Shown: in pieces, positions 1 through 8,535 of the stretch
How the letters are laid out: the number at the start of each line of letters is the position of its first letter
Numbering within the stretch: the stretch's first letter is position 1
Assembly: GCA_016218915.1 (NCBI GenBank)
Contig: JACRCQ010000018.1
Span: 1-48,283, forward strand
DNA from: Deltaproteobacteria bacterium
GTDB lineage: Bacteria; Myxococcota_A; Polyangia; Polyangiales; Polyangiaceae
DNA: 48,283 bases
Reading direction: 5' to 3'
Notes under the pieces: model-generated
Databases searched by the model: none
What the model was told of the DNA's origin: nothing
The model's input: only the letters and a program-made list of their open reading frames with translations
Program-made: the position numbers and the translations under genes

Positions 1-4
1 CCTA

Positions 5-54
5 CGTTTGGCACGGCATGCCGTGCCAAACGCAGCCACGGCGGATGCCGTGGC
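5..54. repeat. 28-bp perfect palindrome followed by an 8-bp-stem hairpin
   Basis: Positions 5-32 read identically on both strands (14-bp half-sites centred on GGCATGCC). Directly after it, GCCACGGC (35-42) pairs with GCCGTGGC (47-54) across a 4-base loop. No T-run follows on either strand, so this is not a classical intrinsic terminator. It lies just beyond the 3' end of the minus-strand TPR gene and could be a protein-binding dyad or a transcription end for a gene outside the window. The symmetry is directly visible; the role is unknown. Confidence 0.6.
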
Positions 55-134
55 GCTACGGTTGCGAAAGAACGCAGGATCTGTGGGCTTCGCACATCGC
101 CCGTGATCCCCCAATGCACTTCGGGCACGCAGTA

Positions 135-1136
135 CTAGAACGCCCCGAAGAGCGAGACCGTTCCCGGCCCCAGGCCGCAGGTCACGCGAAGCGGCGGTCC
201 GTCGCCGGTTTTCGGCGGGGCAGCCTTGGATGGCGGTGCGGTCCACAGCAGCGCGCCGCCTGTGGCGCCGAGCAACCCCGCACCCACCCACGAGACGTTG
301 GCCCATGTGCGATAGGAAACCGCGCGATCGTGGGCGTCCTGGTTGGTCGACCCGGATTCCACGAACTCGTCGCGCGCGCTCCACCCCTGCAGGCCGAGGA
401 TGATCGCCGCACCCGAGAAGGCCGCAGCACCACCCAGTGAGATCCAGCCAAGCGTCTTCTGCGTGAAGAGCTTGCTCGATGACGGCCGAGGGGCCGTGGT
501 CTTGGAGGCAGCCTCGGAAGTTGCCTCGCCCCCGTCCGGTCGAAGCTCGACCAGGAGCGGATCGGCACTGCTCTGCACCGGGTAGTATCGAGTAGCGCCG
601 CTGGCGTAGTCCACGCGGACGATATGCATGCCAAAGGGGAGGTGCGCGCGCAAAGGCGTGTTGGCGTATTGCAGGTGCAGGACGCTCACGCGCGCTGGGA
701 CCGGGCTGCGCATCTCCACTCGGCCGAGAGCCTTCTCGAGCTGCTTGAGCTTCTTGGATGCATCCGTGGTCTGCGTGTCATTGAGTCCGCCGAAGGTGAG
801 AGCTTCGAGGTACGCATCTGCAGCCCGGGCTTTCTCTCCTGCAGCCTCCCAGGCAAGACCGGCGTTGAAGATGGTGGCGCCGTGGGGCATCAGCCTGTAG
901 GCCTTGTCGAAGGCAGACGCAGCAGCGGTGAAGTCGTTCTTCTCGAACGCTTTCGATGCGGTCTCGAAGAGCGTGGCAGCTTCTGCGGCCTTGTCCTGCG
1001 CGATGGCTGTGGCAGGCGCTGCAGCGGTGCACGTCACCAGAGCGAGTCCAGCGCACACGCCGCGGGCGGTCCGGAGGAAGCGAAGGCGGGTCCGTCGAAA
1101 GCTCGTTCGCTTCTGGGTCGTACTGTCCCGATGCAT
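135..1136 (-). CDS. TPR-type membrane protein with signal peptide and two C-terminal membrane segments
   Basis: 333 residues. A basic start is followed by a hydrophobic stretch ending near AIAQ (residues 44-47), a likely signal peptide. Residues about 50-130 are Ala/Leu-rich paired helices of TPR type (LFETASKAFEKNDF, AFDKAYRLMPHGATIFNAGLA). A short beta region (about 135-200, HIVRVDYASGATRYYPV) resembles the PEGA-like part of myxobacterial TPR proteins. Two hydrophobic segments lie at about 229-250 and 279-299. The ATG lies 3 bp after the stop of the upstream Ser/Thr kinase on the same strand, so the two are almost certainly co-transcribed and translationally linked. Kinase/TPR pairs are common in myxobacteria and the protein may be a scaffold or target of that kinase; this is inference. 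The exact family is not identified. Confidence 0.85.
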   Translation of the reverse strand: MHRDSTTQKRTSFRRTRLRFLRTARGVCAGLALVTCTAAAPATAIAQDKAAEAATLFETASKAFEKNDFTAAASAFDKAYRLMPHGATIFNAGLAWEAAGEKARAADAYLEALTFGGLNDTQTTDASKKLKQLEKALGRVEMRSPVPARVSVLHLQYANTPLRAHLPFGMHIVRVDYASGATRYYPVQSSADPLLVELRPDGGEATSEAASKTTAPRPSSSKLFTQKTLGWISLGGAAAFSGAAIILGLQGWSARDEFVESGSTNQDAHDRAVSYRTWANVSWVGAGLLGATGGALLWTAPPSKAAPPKTGDGPPLRVTCGLGPGTVSLFGAF

Positions 1137-1139
1137 GGT

Positions 1140-2936
1140 CTACTTCGACTTGGAATAGGGATTGGTCGCCAGCGGCGGGCGCCCTGTCTTGGAGGACCCT
1201 TTTCCGGATACCAGCGGGAACTGTACCACGACCTCACGCGCCCCTGCCGCAAGCTTCATCGTGGCTATGCGCCCGTCGAGCGAAACCGCCTCGAGCTTGC
1301 AGTCCTTGCTCCGCTCCGCCGACTCCAGCAGCAGGTCGAAGTCGCGCGCACCGCCGCCGACCTGGACAAGGCGATCGTCGACGCGCAGCCACCGCAGCGG
1401 CGCATTGGCAGACACTGCGACTGCACCTGGCGTCTCGACCACAGTGGAAGAGTCCCGTGGGGCCGGATTCGCCGAAGGCACCTCGGCCGCGGACGCGGCG
1501 GGGGTGGTGGACAACTCCGTGGAGGGGCCAGGCGTCACTGGCACGGACGAAGCGGTTGCGGCGGGGCCAGACGAGCTTCGCCAATGCCACACAACGAGGC
1601 CGGAGGTCACGACCCCAATGGCGACGAGGGCTCCGGCGACAGCCTTGAGAACGAGGGGAGCGCGGGGCACTGGTACGGAGGTGCCTGCGCGCGCCACCGA
1701 GGTCGTGTCCGTCACTGCGCGTTCGGGTTCTGGCCCAGCGGCAGCAGGGGACGCGGTCTTTGCCTCGACCGGAGGCTCGGACGAGGCTGGGCCGGCAGGA
1801 GCCAGAAGCGCGAAAGGCGGAGGAGGCACGTCCGGGATCGAGCTTTGCGAAGCCCGCGACATGTGGATTGGATTGCTGTCCGAGTTGATCCCGGAGATCG
1901 ATTCCTCGAAGGAACGGGCGAGCGTGCCCATCTTCTTTCGCAGAGAGATGATCTCAGCAGCCCGACGCTCACGCTCGGCCAGCTTGGGGCCCACCATGCG
2001 CTCGACGTACTCGCTGACCTCGATCGAATCGGGAAGAGGGCAATGCGCCTGGCACGCTGCCCTGAGCTCCTGGGCAAAGGCTGCGGCGGTGGGACAGCGC
2101 GCGGCGAGATCCATGGTGAGCGCGTCAGCGACCGCATCCTCGAATGCTGGCGCGATGCTCGGATTGACCGTGCGAAGACGCGGGGGAGCCTCGGTAGCGA
2201 CCTTGAGAAGGGTGCCGACCTCGTTGCCTTCCGGATACAGCTTGCAGCCTGCGAGGATCTCCCAGGCCACGATCCCTGCGGCCCAGACATCGGCGCGACG
2301 GTTGGTGTGCTGGGCGCGCGCCTGCTCCGGAGACATGTACTTGGTCTTGCCTTTGACCACGCCGCTCAGGGTGTGCCCGAGCCTGGTGGACGCCTTGGCG
2401 ATCCCGAAGTCGGTCAGCTGGGCGATGCCATCAATGCCGACGAGGATGTTCTGCGGGGAGAAGTCACGATGCACGAGCCCGAGGGGACGGCCCTTGTCGT
2501 CCTTGAGCTCATGGGCAGCGTGCAGCCCGATCAGCGCATCGATGAGGATCTTCAGGCCGATGCCGACCGGGAACGCTTCGCTGCGAAGCTCTGCCTGGCG
2601 CCGGAGGTGCGACAGGGTGTCGCCGTGGACGTAGTCCATCACCAGGAACAGCCCCAAGGGGTCGTCGCCGACGTCGAGAACAGAGACCACGTTCCTGTGG
2701 CGTATGCGTACAGCCAGCTTGGCCTCTTCCAGCAGATCCGCGGCGAACTCCGGGTTCTCGCGCAGGTGGGCATGCGTGAGCTTCAAGGCGACGTCGCGCT
2801 CGAAGCCACCGGCCCCCGCGGTGCGCGCGAGGTACACCGTAGCCATTCCGCCGCTCGCAATGGGGAGCAGAACTTCGTAGCGCCCGACACGCTCTGGGAT
2901 GGGCGCGCTGCGGTCGGCCTTGGGCCCTGGACTCAT
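1140..2936 (-). CDS. Ser/Thr protein kinase, PknB-type, membrane-anchored
   Basis: 598 residues from the ATG at 2936; an in-frame GTG at 2957 would add seven. Counting from that GTG, the kinase domain covers about residues 27-310 with the Gly-rich loop ASGGMATVY, the ATP lysine in VALKL (K59), the catalytic loop HRDFSPQN (163-170), DFG (183-185) and YMSPEQ. The usual HRDLKPEN is therefore HRDFSPQN, as in many myxobacterial kinases; Asp165 and Asn170 are kept, so activity is expected. After a Pro/Ala/Ser-rich linker, one hydrophobic segment (VLKAVAGALVAIGVVTSGLVVWHW) anchors the protein, leaving an outward domain of about 150 residues without a recognised sensor fold. The gene sits between a small hypothetical gene (39 bp upstream of the GTG) and the TPR gene 3 bp downstream, likely one operon. 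Confidence 0.95.
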   Translation of the reverse strand: MSPGPKADRSAPIPERVGRYEVLLPIASGGMATVYLARTAGAGGFERDVALKLTHAHLRENPEFAADLLEEAKLAVRIRHRNVVSVLDVGDDPLGLFLVMDYVHGDTLSHLRRQAELRSEAFPVGIGLKILIDALIGLHAAHELKDDKGRPLGLVHRDFSPQNILVGIDGIAQLTDFGIAKASTRLGHTLSGVVKGKTKYMSPEQARAQHTNRRADVWAAGIVAWEILAGCKLYPEGNEVGTLLKVATEAPPRLRTVNPSIAPAFEDAVADALTMDLAARCPTAAAFAQELRAACQAHCPLPDSIEVSEYVERMVGPKLAERERRAAEIISLRKKMGTLARSFEESISGINSDSNPIHMSRASQSSIPDVPPPPFALLAPAGPASSEPPVEAKTASPAAAGPEPERAVTDTTSVARAGTSVPVPRAPLVLKAVAGALVAIGVVTSGLVVWHWRSSSGPAATASSVPVTPGPSTELSTTPAASAAEVPSANPAPRDSSTVVETPGAVAVSANAPLRWLRVDDRLVQVGGGARDFDLLLESAERSKDCKLEAVSLDGRIATMKLAAGAREVVVQFPLVSGKGSSKTGRPPLATNPYSKSK

Positions 2937-2996
2937 CCTCGCGACCGAGGATAGCACGTGGTGTTAGGGACGGACACGTTCACGCGCCGGGGTCCT

Positions 2997-3362
2997 TCAC
3001 CCCAGGGCCTTGCCGATCAGGGCGCCAAGCCTGGGGCAGCAGCTCTCGTACTTGAGATCTGCCGAGCCCTTCGCGTCCACCGTGATCCTCACATTCGTGG
3101 CGGTCTTGCCGTGCTCCGGACAGAGGATCCCCTCGAGAGTCGATTGCACCTGGCTCGCCATGGTCCGGAACGGTGCCGAGATGCGGGCGTCCTTGACGTC
3201 CTCCAGCGGCACCGCACGACCACGCATGAAGATGGTCACCTTGACCTGCATTGCCTCATGAAAGCGCAACTCCGGCGGGTGGGCGAGGACAAAGTCGGGG
3301 AGATCGGAATGGCGCTTCGTCCGTAGGTGATCGTAGAACACGGACTGGAAAGGACTCGACAT
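2997..3362 (-). CDS. Small hypothetical protein, first gene of the kinase/TPR operon
   Basis: 121 residues, no signal peptide or membrane segment, no family recognised. The sequence is compact and mixed alpha/beta in appearance, with Cys in ILCPEHGK and ESCCPRLG (four Cys in all). These could bind metal, but the spacing fits no motif I can name. It is read in the same direction as the kinase and ends 39 bp upstream of the kinase GTG, so it probably heads that operon. Its promoter should lie in the short divergent gap before the plus-strand calcium-loop lipoprotein. Coding character is good (third-position GC bias, no competing frame with family matches), but the function is unknown. Confidence 0.7.
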   Translation of the reverse strand: MSSPFQSVFYDHLRTKRHSDLPDFVLAHPPELRFHEAMQVKVTIFMRGRAVPLEDVKDARISAPFRTMASQVQSTLEGILCPEHGKTATNVRITVDAKGSADLKYESCCPRLGALIGKALG

Positions 3363-3435
3363 GGAACGAAGCTACGCTCGCGAGGCACGCGCCTGGCTCG
3401 AACACCTGTGTGACATGATTGACGAGACAGGGCGC

Positions 3436-4074
3436 ATGGCGCGCGTGCGCACCGATTGGTGGGCCGTTGCGGTTCCGATGGCCCTGGGCGTGGCAGCGAC
3501 GCAAGCCTCGTGCAAGACGAGCAGCGAGCCGATGCGCCCGACCAACCCGCCGCCCGAGATCTGCATGGATGGTCAGGACAACGACGGCGATGGGCTTTCC
3601 GACTGCGCGGATCCGGACTGCCGGGGAGCATGCGCGCCGGTGGCTCTGTATGCAGCACCTGCGCCGGAGCCGCTGCAGTCGATGGAGCACGACTGCGGAG
3701 ACGGGCGCGACAACGACGGCGATGGGCTGATCGATTGCTCGGATCCGGACTGCGCGGGATTCTGCAGTGGTGCCGAGTACGCGGCGCCTGCGCCGATCGA
3801 GCCCACGCCGCCACCGCGCACGCGACGGGAGACCAACTGCAGCGACGGCATCGACAACGATGGCGACGGCCTGACTGACAACGCCGATCCGGACTGCCAG
3901 CACTTCGCTGTGCCTGCCTATGCGGCGCCGCCTCCTCCGCGTCCGCCGACCTCGCGCAGAGAAACGCAATGCCATGACGGACGGGACAACGACGGCGATG
4001 GGCTGGTGGACTGCGCAGATCCGGATTGCAGGGGAATTTGCGTGGGAGCTGAGTACGCGGTTCCCGTGGAGTGA
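3436..4074 (+). CDS. Calcium-loop (MopE/thrombospondin-3-like) repeat lipoprotein with four YAxP motifs
   Basis: 212 residues from the ATG at 3436; an in-frame ATG at 3361 is possible but would overlap the divergent gene and bury the signal sequence. The N-terminus has a hydrophobic stretch ending in TQASC, a relaxed lipobox. The body is four copies of a unit: a Cys-flanked acidic loop DGxDNDGDGLxDCxDPDC, typical of calcium-binding MopE-like or thrombospondin type 3-like loops, followed by a Pro/Ala segment containing YAAPAP, YAAPAP, YAAPPP and finally YAVPVE. The third copy has lost the middle Cys (TDNADPDC). The regular Tyr-Ala-x-Pro motif between acidic loops is not part of classical MopE repeats. 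The product is probably an exported calcium-binding surface protein; the partner is unknown. Confidence 0.8.
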   Translation: MARVRTDWWAVAVPMALGVAATQASCKTSSEPMRPTNPPPEICMDGQDNDGDGLSDCADPDCRGACAPVALYAAPAPEPLQSMEHDCGDGRDNDGDGLIDCSDPDCAGFCSGAEYAAPAPIEPTPPPRTRRETNCSDGIDNDGDGLTDNADPDCQHFAVPAYAAPPPPRPPTSRRETQCHDGRDNDGDGLVDCADPDCRGICVGAEYAVPVE

Positions 4075-4177
4075 AGGACGAGCGCCGGGGCTGGCAGGTG
4101 TAAGGTCTGGCGGGGGCGCATCGTTCTCGATATGGTTTGCGCAGGTGCCGTGTCGGCGTCGAACAAGGTGGGCCGCA

Positions 4178-4864
4178 ATGGATCACGTCCGATTCCCCCG
4201 AGCTGTCATCCTCCTCCTCGTTGTGCTGGCGTCGTGGCTGAGCATGGGCTGCGGGGCGCGGATGGTCGCCCTGACGCAAGAGATCCGCTACCAGAACAAC
4301 CTGACCGATGAAGAGCTCAAGAGCCTGCAGTTCTACCTGTCCGATGACGTGACGCTGCGGCGCGTGGTCGAGTCGCAGGATCGACGCATCACGGGAGGCC
4401 ACAAGCTGCAGCTCGTGGCTGGCAAGATGGTCGAGGAGATCGTGATCGAAAAGGGCACACCGGGGGTTGCGGTCTCTGTGGGGCCAGACGCGATCGCCGT
4501 GAGCTTCGAGCCAGATGCAGCGCTGCAGTTCTCGCTGCGTCGGACCGCTGACGCGGGGATCGATGCAGGGCGCTACGGCGAGGGTCCCAATCCCTTCCCG
4601 GGCAACAAGGGCGATCAGCCGCAGCCGTTCCCGGAATCGCGACCGCGCTCAGGACCGGAGACCGGGATCTTCTGGATCGGGCTGGATCCTCGCACCAACC
4701 TCGTTCCGTATCTGGGCAAGCTGTTCGAGCCGGTGGGCGACAAGACGCTGCAGGCGCACCTGATGGTCAGCGCCGAGTCGCTGGAGAACGTGTCAGAGAC
4801 CAAGCGCGTGCTGCCCGGCATGCGCTTGCCGCAGAGCGCACCGCCCGCACCAGCCACGAAGTAG
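4178..4864 (+). CDS. Lipoprotein of unknown function
   Basis: 228 residues starting MDHVRFPRA, followed by a strong hydrophobic segment and LSMGC (Cys25), a slightly relaxed lipobox. The start is supported by the signal sequence and by AAGGTGG a few bases upstream; the frame stays open further upstream, but that part has no protein character. The mature part has an N-terminal region rich in hydrophobic and charged residues (NNLTDEELKSLQFYLSDDV) and a Pro-rich middle (NPFPGNKGDQPQPFPE). I recognise no family. Its 3' end is 48 bp before the GYF-like gene on the same strand, so they may be co-expressed. Confidence 0.8.
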   Translation: MDHVRFPRAVILLLVVLASWLSMGCGARMVALTQEIRYQNNLTDEELKSLQFYLSDDVTLRRVVESQDRRITGGHKLQLVAGKMVEEIVIEKGTPGVAVSVGPDAIAVSFEPDAALQFSLRRTADAGIDAGRYGEGPNPFPGNKGDQPQPFPESRPRSGPETGIFWIGLDPRTNLVPYLGKLFEPVGDKTLQAHLMVSAESLENVSETKRVLPGMRLPQSAPPAPATK

Positions 4865-4912
4865 CCACGCGAAATATCACCCGCACCAGGCGCGTCTGAG
4901 TATCCTTGGCGC

Positions 4913-7180
4913 GTGGCAGGCTTCACAGGTTGGTGCTGGGTTGACGATAGCGGCGTGTTCCGTCACGCCCGAACCGAGGAAGTCCGGAGCGCAATCGCCG
5001 CCGGATCCGTCACGGTCGACATCCTGGTCTGGCGCGAGGGGATGGCTGCGTTTCTCCCTGCGCGCGTCTTTGCAGCGTTCAGCGATCTGGCCACCGGGGA
5101 CTTGAGCCAGGCGGCGACGCCGGGGAGCTCCGCGCAGCTGCCTGGCGAGCCGATCGAGCCCACCTTGGAGCAGCAGGCGGCGTATCGGCGAACCATGGCG
5201 GTCACCGCGTCGTCCGTTCCCGCAACTTCATCCGCTGCGCTTCAGGGCGCGGTCAAGACGGCTGCGCGCGCGCCTCGCTCCGAGGCGCCGCCCGCTGCGC
5301 GCGCGGTGAGGCGCCCCTCGGTTCCCCCATCAAGGGCAGCATCGAAGTCCGCTGAAACGAAGGAGCATGTCCTGGATGACATGCCCACGGCTCGCAAGGC
5401 GCCTTTCCCTTCAGAGGACACGCAGGAGGACATGCCGACGATCCCGCGCGCTGGGCTTCCGCTGACCCAGCAAGCGGTCGACGAGCTTTTGGAGCCTGCC
5501 AAGGCAGCTGCACCTGCGCCCAAGCCAGAGCCCGCCAAGGCAGCTGCACCTGCGCCCAAGCCAGAGCCTGCCAAGGCAGCTGCACCTGCGCCCAAGCCAG
5601 AGCCCGCCAAGGCGGTGGAGCCGAAGACCGCGCCCGCGAAGCCTGCTGCACCGGAGCCCAAGGTCGAGCCCTCGAAGGCACCGGAGCCGGAGCCAGCGCT
5701 CGCAAAGCCGATCGAGGCGAAGCAGGCGGAGCCTGCCGGCAAGCAGGCCGTCGCTGAGGACAAGGACGATGCGCCGGAGGAATCGACCGCCAAGTTCGCT
5801 CCACCCCCGCCGGGCTTCAGAGGCGTGTCTGCGGAGTTCTTCAAGGAAGGTGAGGAGATCGAGCAGCGATGGCCGCGGGAAGGATCAGCCTCGCAGCCCG
5901 ACCTGATCTCGTCGGCTCGGATCTCCATGCCAGGACCTGAGATCGAGATCCAGCCACTCAGCCTCTGGCAAGGGATCGGGCTGCGCGTGCGCCACGAGAA
6001 GTGGTTCTGGTGGATGGTGGCAGGCTTGGGCGCGATCGTGCTGCTGGGCATGAGCGGGCTGCTCGTGCCGTTGTTCCGCAGCAAGCCGGAACCCATGGCG
6101 CCCAGCAGCCCGGCGGGGCCAGAAGGCGCGACCGCAGCCGCGGCGCCCGGCGCTGCCCAGAGCGCGCCTGCGATCCCATCTTCGGCTCCGGCTTCTGCAT
6201 CGGTCGCGGCATGCGTGGTGGCCCACGCGCCGGAGCGCGTGGCGAACACAGCATGGAAGGAAGTGCTTCCCGAAACGTGGGTGGCTCAGGATGGCTCCCG
6301 ATTCGCGGTCGGCTTCGCCGCTGGCGTGCTCAAGGCGGCGGGACTGGTGATCGAGCTGCCAAGCTTGAGGGTGAGCAAGACGATCAACAAGCCGGCGTTC
6401 CGACCGATCCGGCGCGTGGTTCCCCTGGCCCAGGGCAGCGAGCCTTCCTTTGCGGTGGACGATGACGATCCGACGTTGCGAATGAAGAAGCCGGTGACCG
6501 TGCCTTCCACGCGTCCGGCGAGGGTCGGATGGACCAAGGACGCGCTGGTGGTAGCGGAGCGGGGCTCCAAGGCCACGACGTTGATCTGGGCGCGGCCCGC
6601 AGGGGATCCAGGGGATTCGGTGCGCGCGTTCGGGCTCGGCTCCTCGGGGCTGGCGATGGCGTTCCGGCAATCGGACATCCTCTGGATGGGATTCACGGAC
6701 GAGACGTTCAAGCCCAAGGGTTCATTGCAGCGGGTGCAAGGCACAGGCACCAAGGTCTCGAGCCCGAGCCTGGGATGGAATGGAAAGGAGGCTGCGATCG
6801 CCTTTGCCAACGAGTCCAATGGCGCTTGGCAGCTTCGCGTGGCGACTGCGCGTCCAGGCGAGCCTCCCTCGGTATCGGAGCCTCTTGCCATCCCACCAGG
6901 TGGGCCCGGAGGTCTGGTCGCGTCGCCATCGATCGCTTCCGTGGACGATGGCCGATGGCTTGTGGTCTGGACCGAAGGGGATGGCAATGCGCGCGTGGTG
7001 CGCGCGCAGACGTGTGACGGCCAGCTTCGCCCGGCAGGTGCGCCCCTGGAGATCTCCCCACCGGCAGGCGGTGCAGGGCAGGCCGTGGTTGCGATGGCGA
7101 GCGGCAAGGGCGCGGTTGCGTACCTGACCGCGGCAGGCGCAATCCATCAGGTCTGGGCGACGTCGATCGCGTGTCCTTGA
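4913..7180 (+). CDS. GYF_2-like domain membrane protein with Pro/Ala/Lys repeat linker and beta-propeller-like C-terminus
   Basis: 755 residues with a GTG start at 4913, 7 bp after a TATCCT box. Residues 1-60 (WCWVDDSGVFRHA ... VTVDILVWREGM) resemble a GYF_2 domain, a short cytoplasmic peptide-binding fold often at the N-terminus of bacterial membrane proteins. A long Pro/Ala/Glu/Lys linker follows and contains three copies of PAKAAAPAPKPE encoded by identical 36-bp units. One hydrophobic segment at about 364-388 (WFWWMVAGLGAIVLLGMSGLLV) makes it single-pass, with the C-terminal 365 residues outside. That part has repeated short strands and 'W.D/WTEGDG'-type turns consistent with a beta-propeller. 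The gene ends 6 bp before the end of the convergent lipoprotein gene. Function unknown. Confidence 0.85.
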   Translation: MAGFTGWCWVDDSGVFRHARTEEVRSAIAAGSVTVDILVWREGMAAFLPARVFAAFSDLATGDLSQAATPGSSAQLPGEPIEPTLEQQAAYRRTMAVTASSVPATSSAALQGAVKTAARAPRSEAPPAARAVRRPSVPPSRAASKSAETKEHVLDDMPTARKAPFPSEDTQEDMPTIPRAGLPLTQQAVDELLEPAKAAAPAPKPEPAKAAAPAPKPEPAKAAAPAPKPEPAKAVEPKTAPAKPAAPEPKVEPSKAPEPEPALAKPIEAKQAEPAGKQAVAEDKDDAPEESTAKFAPPPPGFRGVSAEFFKEGEEIEQRWPREGSASQPDLISSARISMPGPEIEIQPLSLWQGIGLRVRHEKWFWWMVAGLGAIVLLGMSGLLVPLFRSKPEPMAPSSPAGPEGATAAAAPGAAQSAPAIPSSAPASASVAACVVAHAPERVANTAWKEVLPETWVAQDGSRFAVGFAAGVLKAAGLVIELPSLRVSKTINKPAFRPIRRVVPLAQGSEPSFAVDDDDPTLRMKKPVTVPSTRPARVGWTKDALVVAERGSKATTLIWARPAGDPGDSVRAFGLGSSGLAMAFRQSDILWMGFTDETFKPKGSLQRVQGTGTKVSSPSLGWNGKEAAIAFANESNGAWQLRVATARPGEPPSVSEPLAIPPGGPGGLVASPSIASVDDGRWLVVWTEGDGNARVVRAQTCDGQLRPAGAPLEISPPAGGAGQAVVAMASGKGAVAYLTAAGAIHQVWATSIACP
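5495..5602 (+). repeat. Three tandem 36-bp units inside the GYF-like gene
   Basis: Three consecutive 36-bp copies (5495-5530, 5531-5566, 5567-5602) differ only at a C/T near the start of each unit (CCTGCC versus CCCGCC). They encode PAKAAAPAPKPE three times in the low-complexity linker. Such a repeat can expand or contract by slippage or recombination and would change linker length in steps of 12 residues. Confidence 0.95.
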
Positions 7181-7186
7181 GGCGGG

Positions 7187-8380
7187 TCAGGGCACTTCGA
7201 CGATGAACAGGTCCATCGGCTCGTCGGTTCCAGCCACGAGGCGTCGCGGGTTGTACGGGAAGGTGAAGTTGCCGTACAGCGGGCTGTGAGGTGCAAATCG
7301 GATGAGCGCCTTGTCGAGGTCGTAGACGTACAACCCTTGCCCGCTGCCGATGGTAAGGATCTTCCCATCAGGCCCGAGGGAGAACAGGCTTCCTGAAGTG
7401 GCGCGGACCCCGTGCATGCGACGCACTGTGCGGGCATCGAAGTCGACGAACGCGTACGCATCGTAGACGCCATCAGGGCCGTCCACGAACGTGATGAGCG
7501 CGTGATTGCCCGTGCTGTCGAACACCATGCTGCTCGAGGTTGGCACCATCCACACGCGCTCGATCGACAAGTCCGGGTACCGCACGCAGACCATGCCTGT
7601 CTCAGCGCCCGTGCAGGTGCGGTTGCCAGCCGGGGAAACGACGTCGTGGGTGCCAGGCTCTGCGAGCGGGCGGGCCTGACCCGTCCTGCCGTCGATGAAC
7701 GCAAGCGTGCGGTAGCCCTCTACCAGCCAGCGCTCGCCGTCGAGCGACACGTGGCAGGTCCGAGCCTCCCTGGCAGGACCCAGCGCCGCTGGCTTGGGCT
7801 CCCCGATCTTCCAATGCCAGAAACGCGCGTCCGGATCATCAGACTCCTGGTGGAACACGATCCTGTCGGTGCCGAGGAAGGCTGCGCCGCAGATGGCACC
7901 ATCGCGCGAGGCCAGCGTGCGCCCTGTGGCCACATCGAGCAATGCGAGCCCGCGGGTGCTCCAGATCAGCACTCGAGCGCCATCTGCGGAGAAGCGTGCG
8001 CTCGGTACCCACACGTTGACGCCAACGCCGGCGGGATTGCCTGGGGTGAAGAGGCGCGCCACGTGGCTGTCGTCCAGCACCCAGCTTCGACCATCCGGGC
8101 TGAGCGCGATGATCCGGGTCTGCTTGGCAATCGGCTTGAGCTTGAGCGTTCCGCCGGTCCTGAATCGGATCGCAGGCCCTTCGGTGAAGTTCGGAGCGGG
8201 CGGCGGCGGGTAGCGGTCGGCGGGCGGCTCTGCGGTCAGAACAGCCGACGGTGCCGGGTGCGGAGCGGATGCGGGCGGCGGGCGGCGGGGCGGAGGCGGA
8301 GCTGAAACGATGGGACGCACCGGAGCGCAGGCCGACGCAAGCAGCAGCGCGATCAAGGTCATCGGCGGGTGGGCGCGCAT
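7187..8380 (-). CDS. Beta-propeller (WD40/YVTN-like) lipoprotein
   Basis: 397 residues, start MRAHPPMTLIALLLASACAP with a lipobox at LASAC (Cys18); the in-frame ATG six codons later is an alternative start. A Pro-rich linker (about 20-65) leads to a series of repeated four-strand blades carrying motifs such as IIALSPDGRSWVLDD, ARFSADGARVLIWS and FSLGPDGKILTIGSG, typical of WD40 or YVTN-type propellers. No enzymatic motif is visible. It is likely an outer-membrane or periplasmic lipoprotein with a binding or scaffolding role; the ligand is unknown. The 3' end is only 6 bp from the end of the convergent GYF-like gene. Confidence 0.85.
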   Translation of the reverse strand: MRAHPPMTLIALLLASACAPVRPIVSAPPPPRRPPPASAPHPAPSAVLTAEPPADRYPPPPAPNFTEGPAIRFRTGGTLKLKPIAKQTRIIALSPDGRSWVLDDSHVARLFTPGNPAGVGVNVWVPSARFSADGARVLIWSTRGLALLDVATGRTLASRDGAICGAAFLGTDRIVFHQESDDPDARFWHWKIGEPKPAALGPAREARTCHVSLDGERWLVEGYRTLAFIDGRTGQARPLAEPGTHDVVSPAGNRTCTGAETGMVCVRYPDLSIERVWMVPTSSSMVFDSTGNHALITFVDGPDGVYDAYAFVDFDARTVRRMHGVRATSGSLFSLGPDGKILTIGSGQGLYVYDLDKALIRFAPHSPLYGNFTFPYNPRRLVAGTDEPMDLFIVEVP

Positions 8381-8535
8381 GAGCAGGTATCAGGATACCA
8401 GGGTTGCCTCCTGAGCGGTTGGGACGGCGCAAGCGCTCGGTGCTTCAGCCGCTTGTCGTGCTGCCTTACGCTCACGCCCCACTTCCCGTTCCTCCGCGGC
8501 GAGCCATAACCATCAGAGACGGAGGAGGCGGCGAC

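Noticed and set aside
624..2954. Very long open frame (about 776 codons) on the plus strand opposite the first kinase
   Set aside because: It is the complement of a clear kinase gene in a high-GC genome; composition is Arg/Gly/His-rich without any fold or motif.
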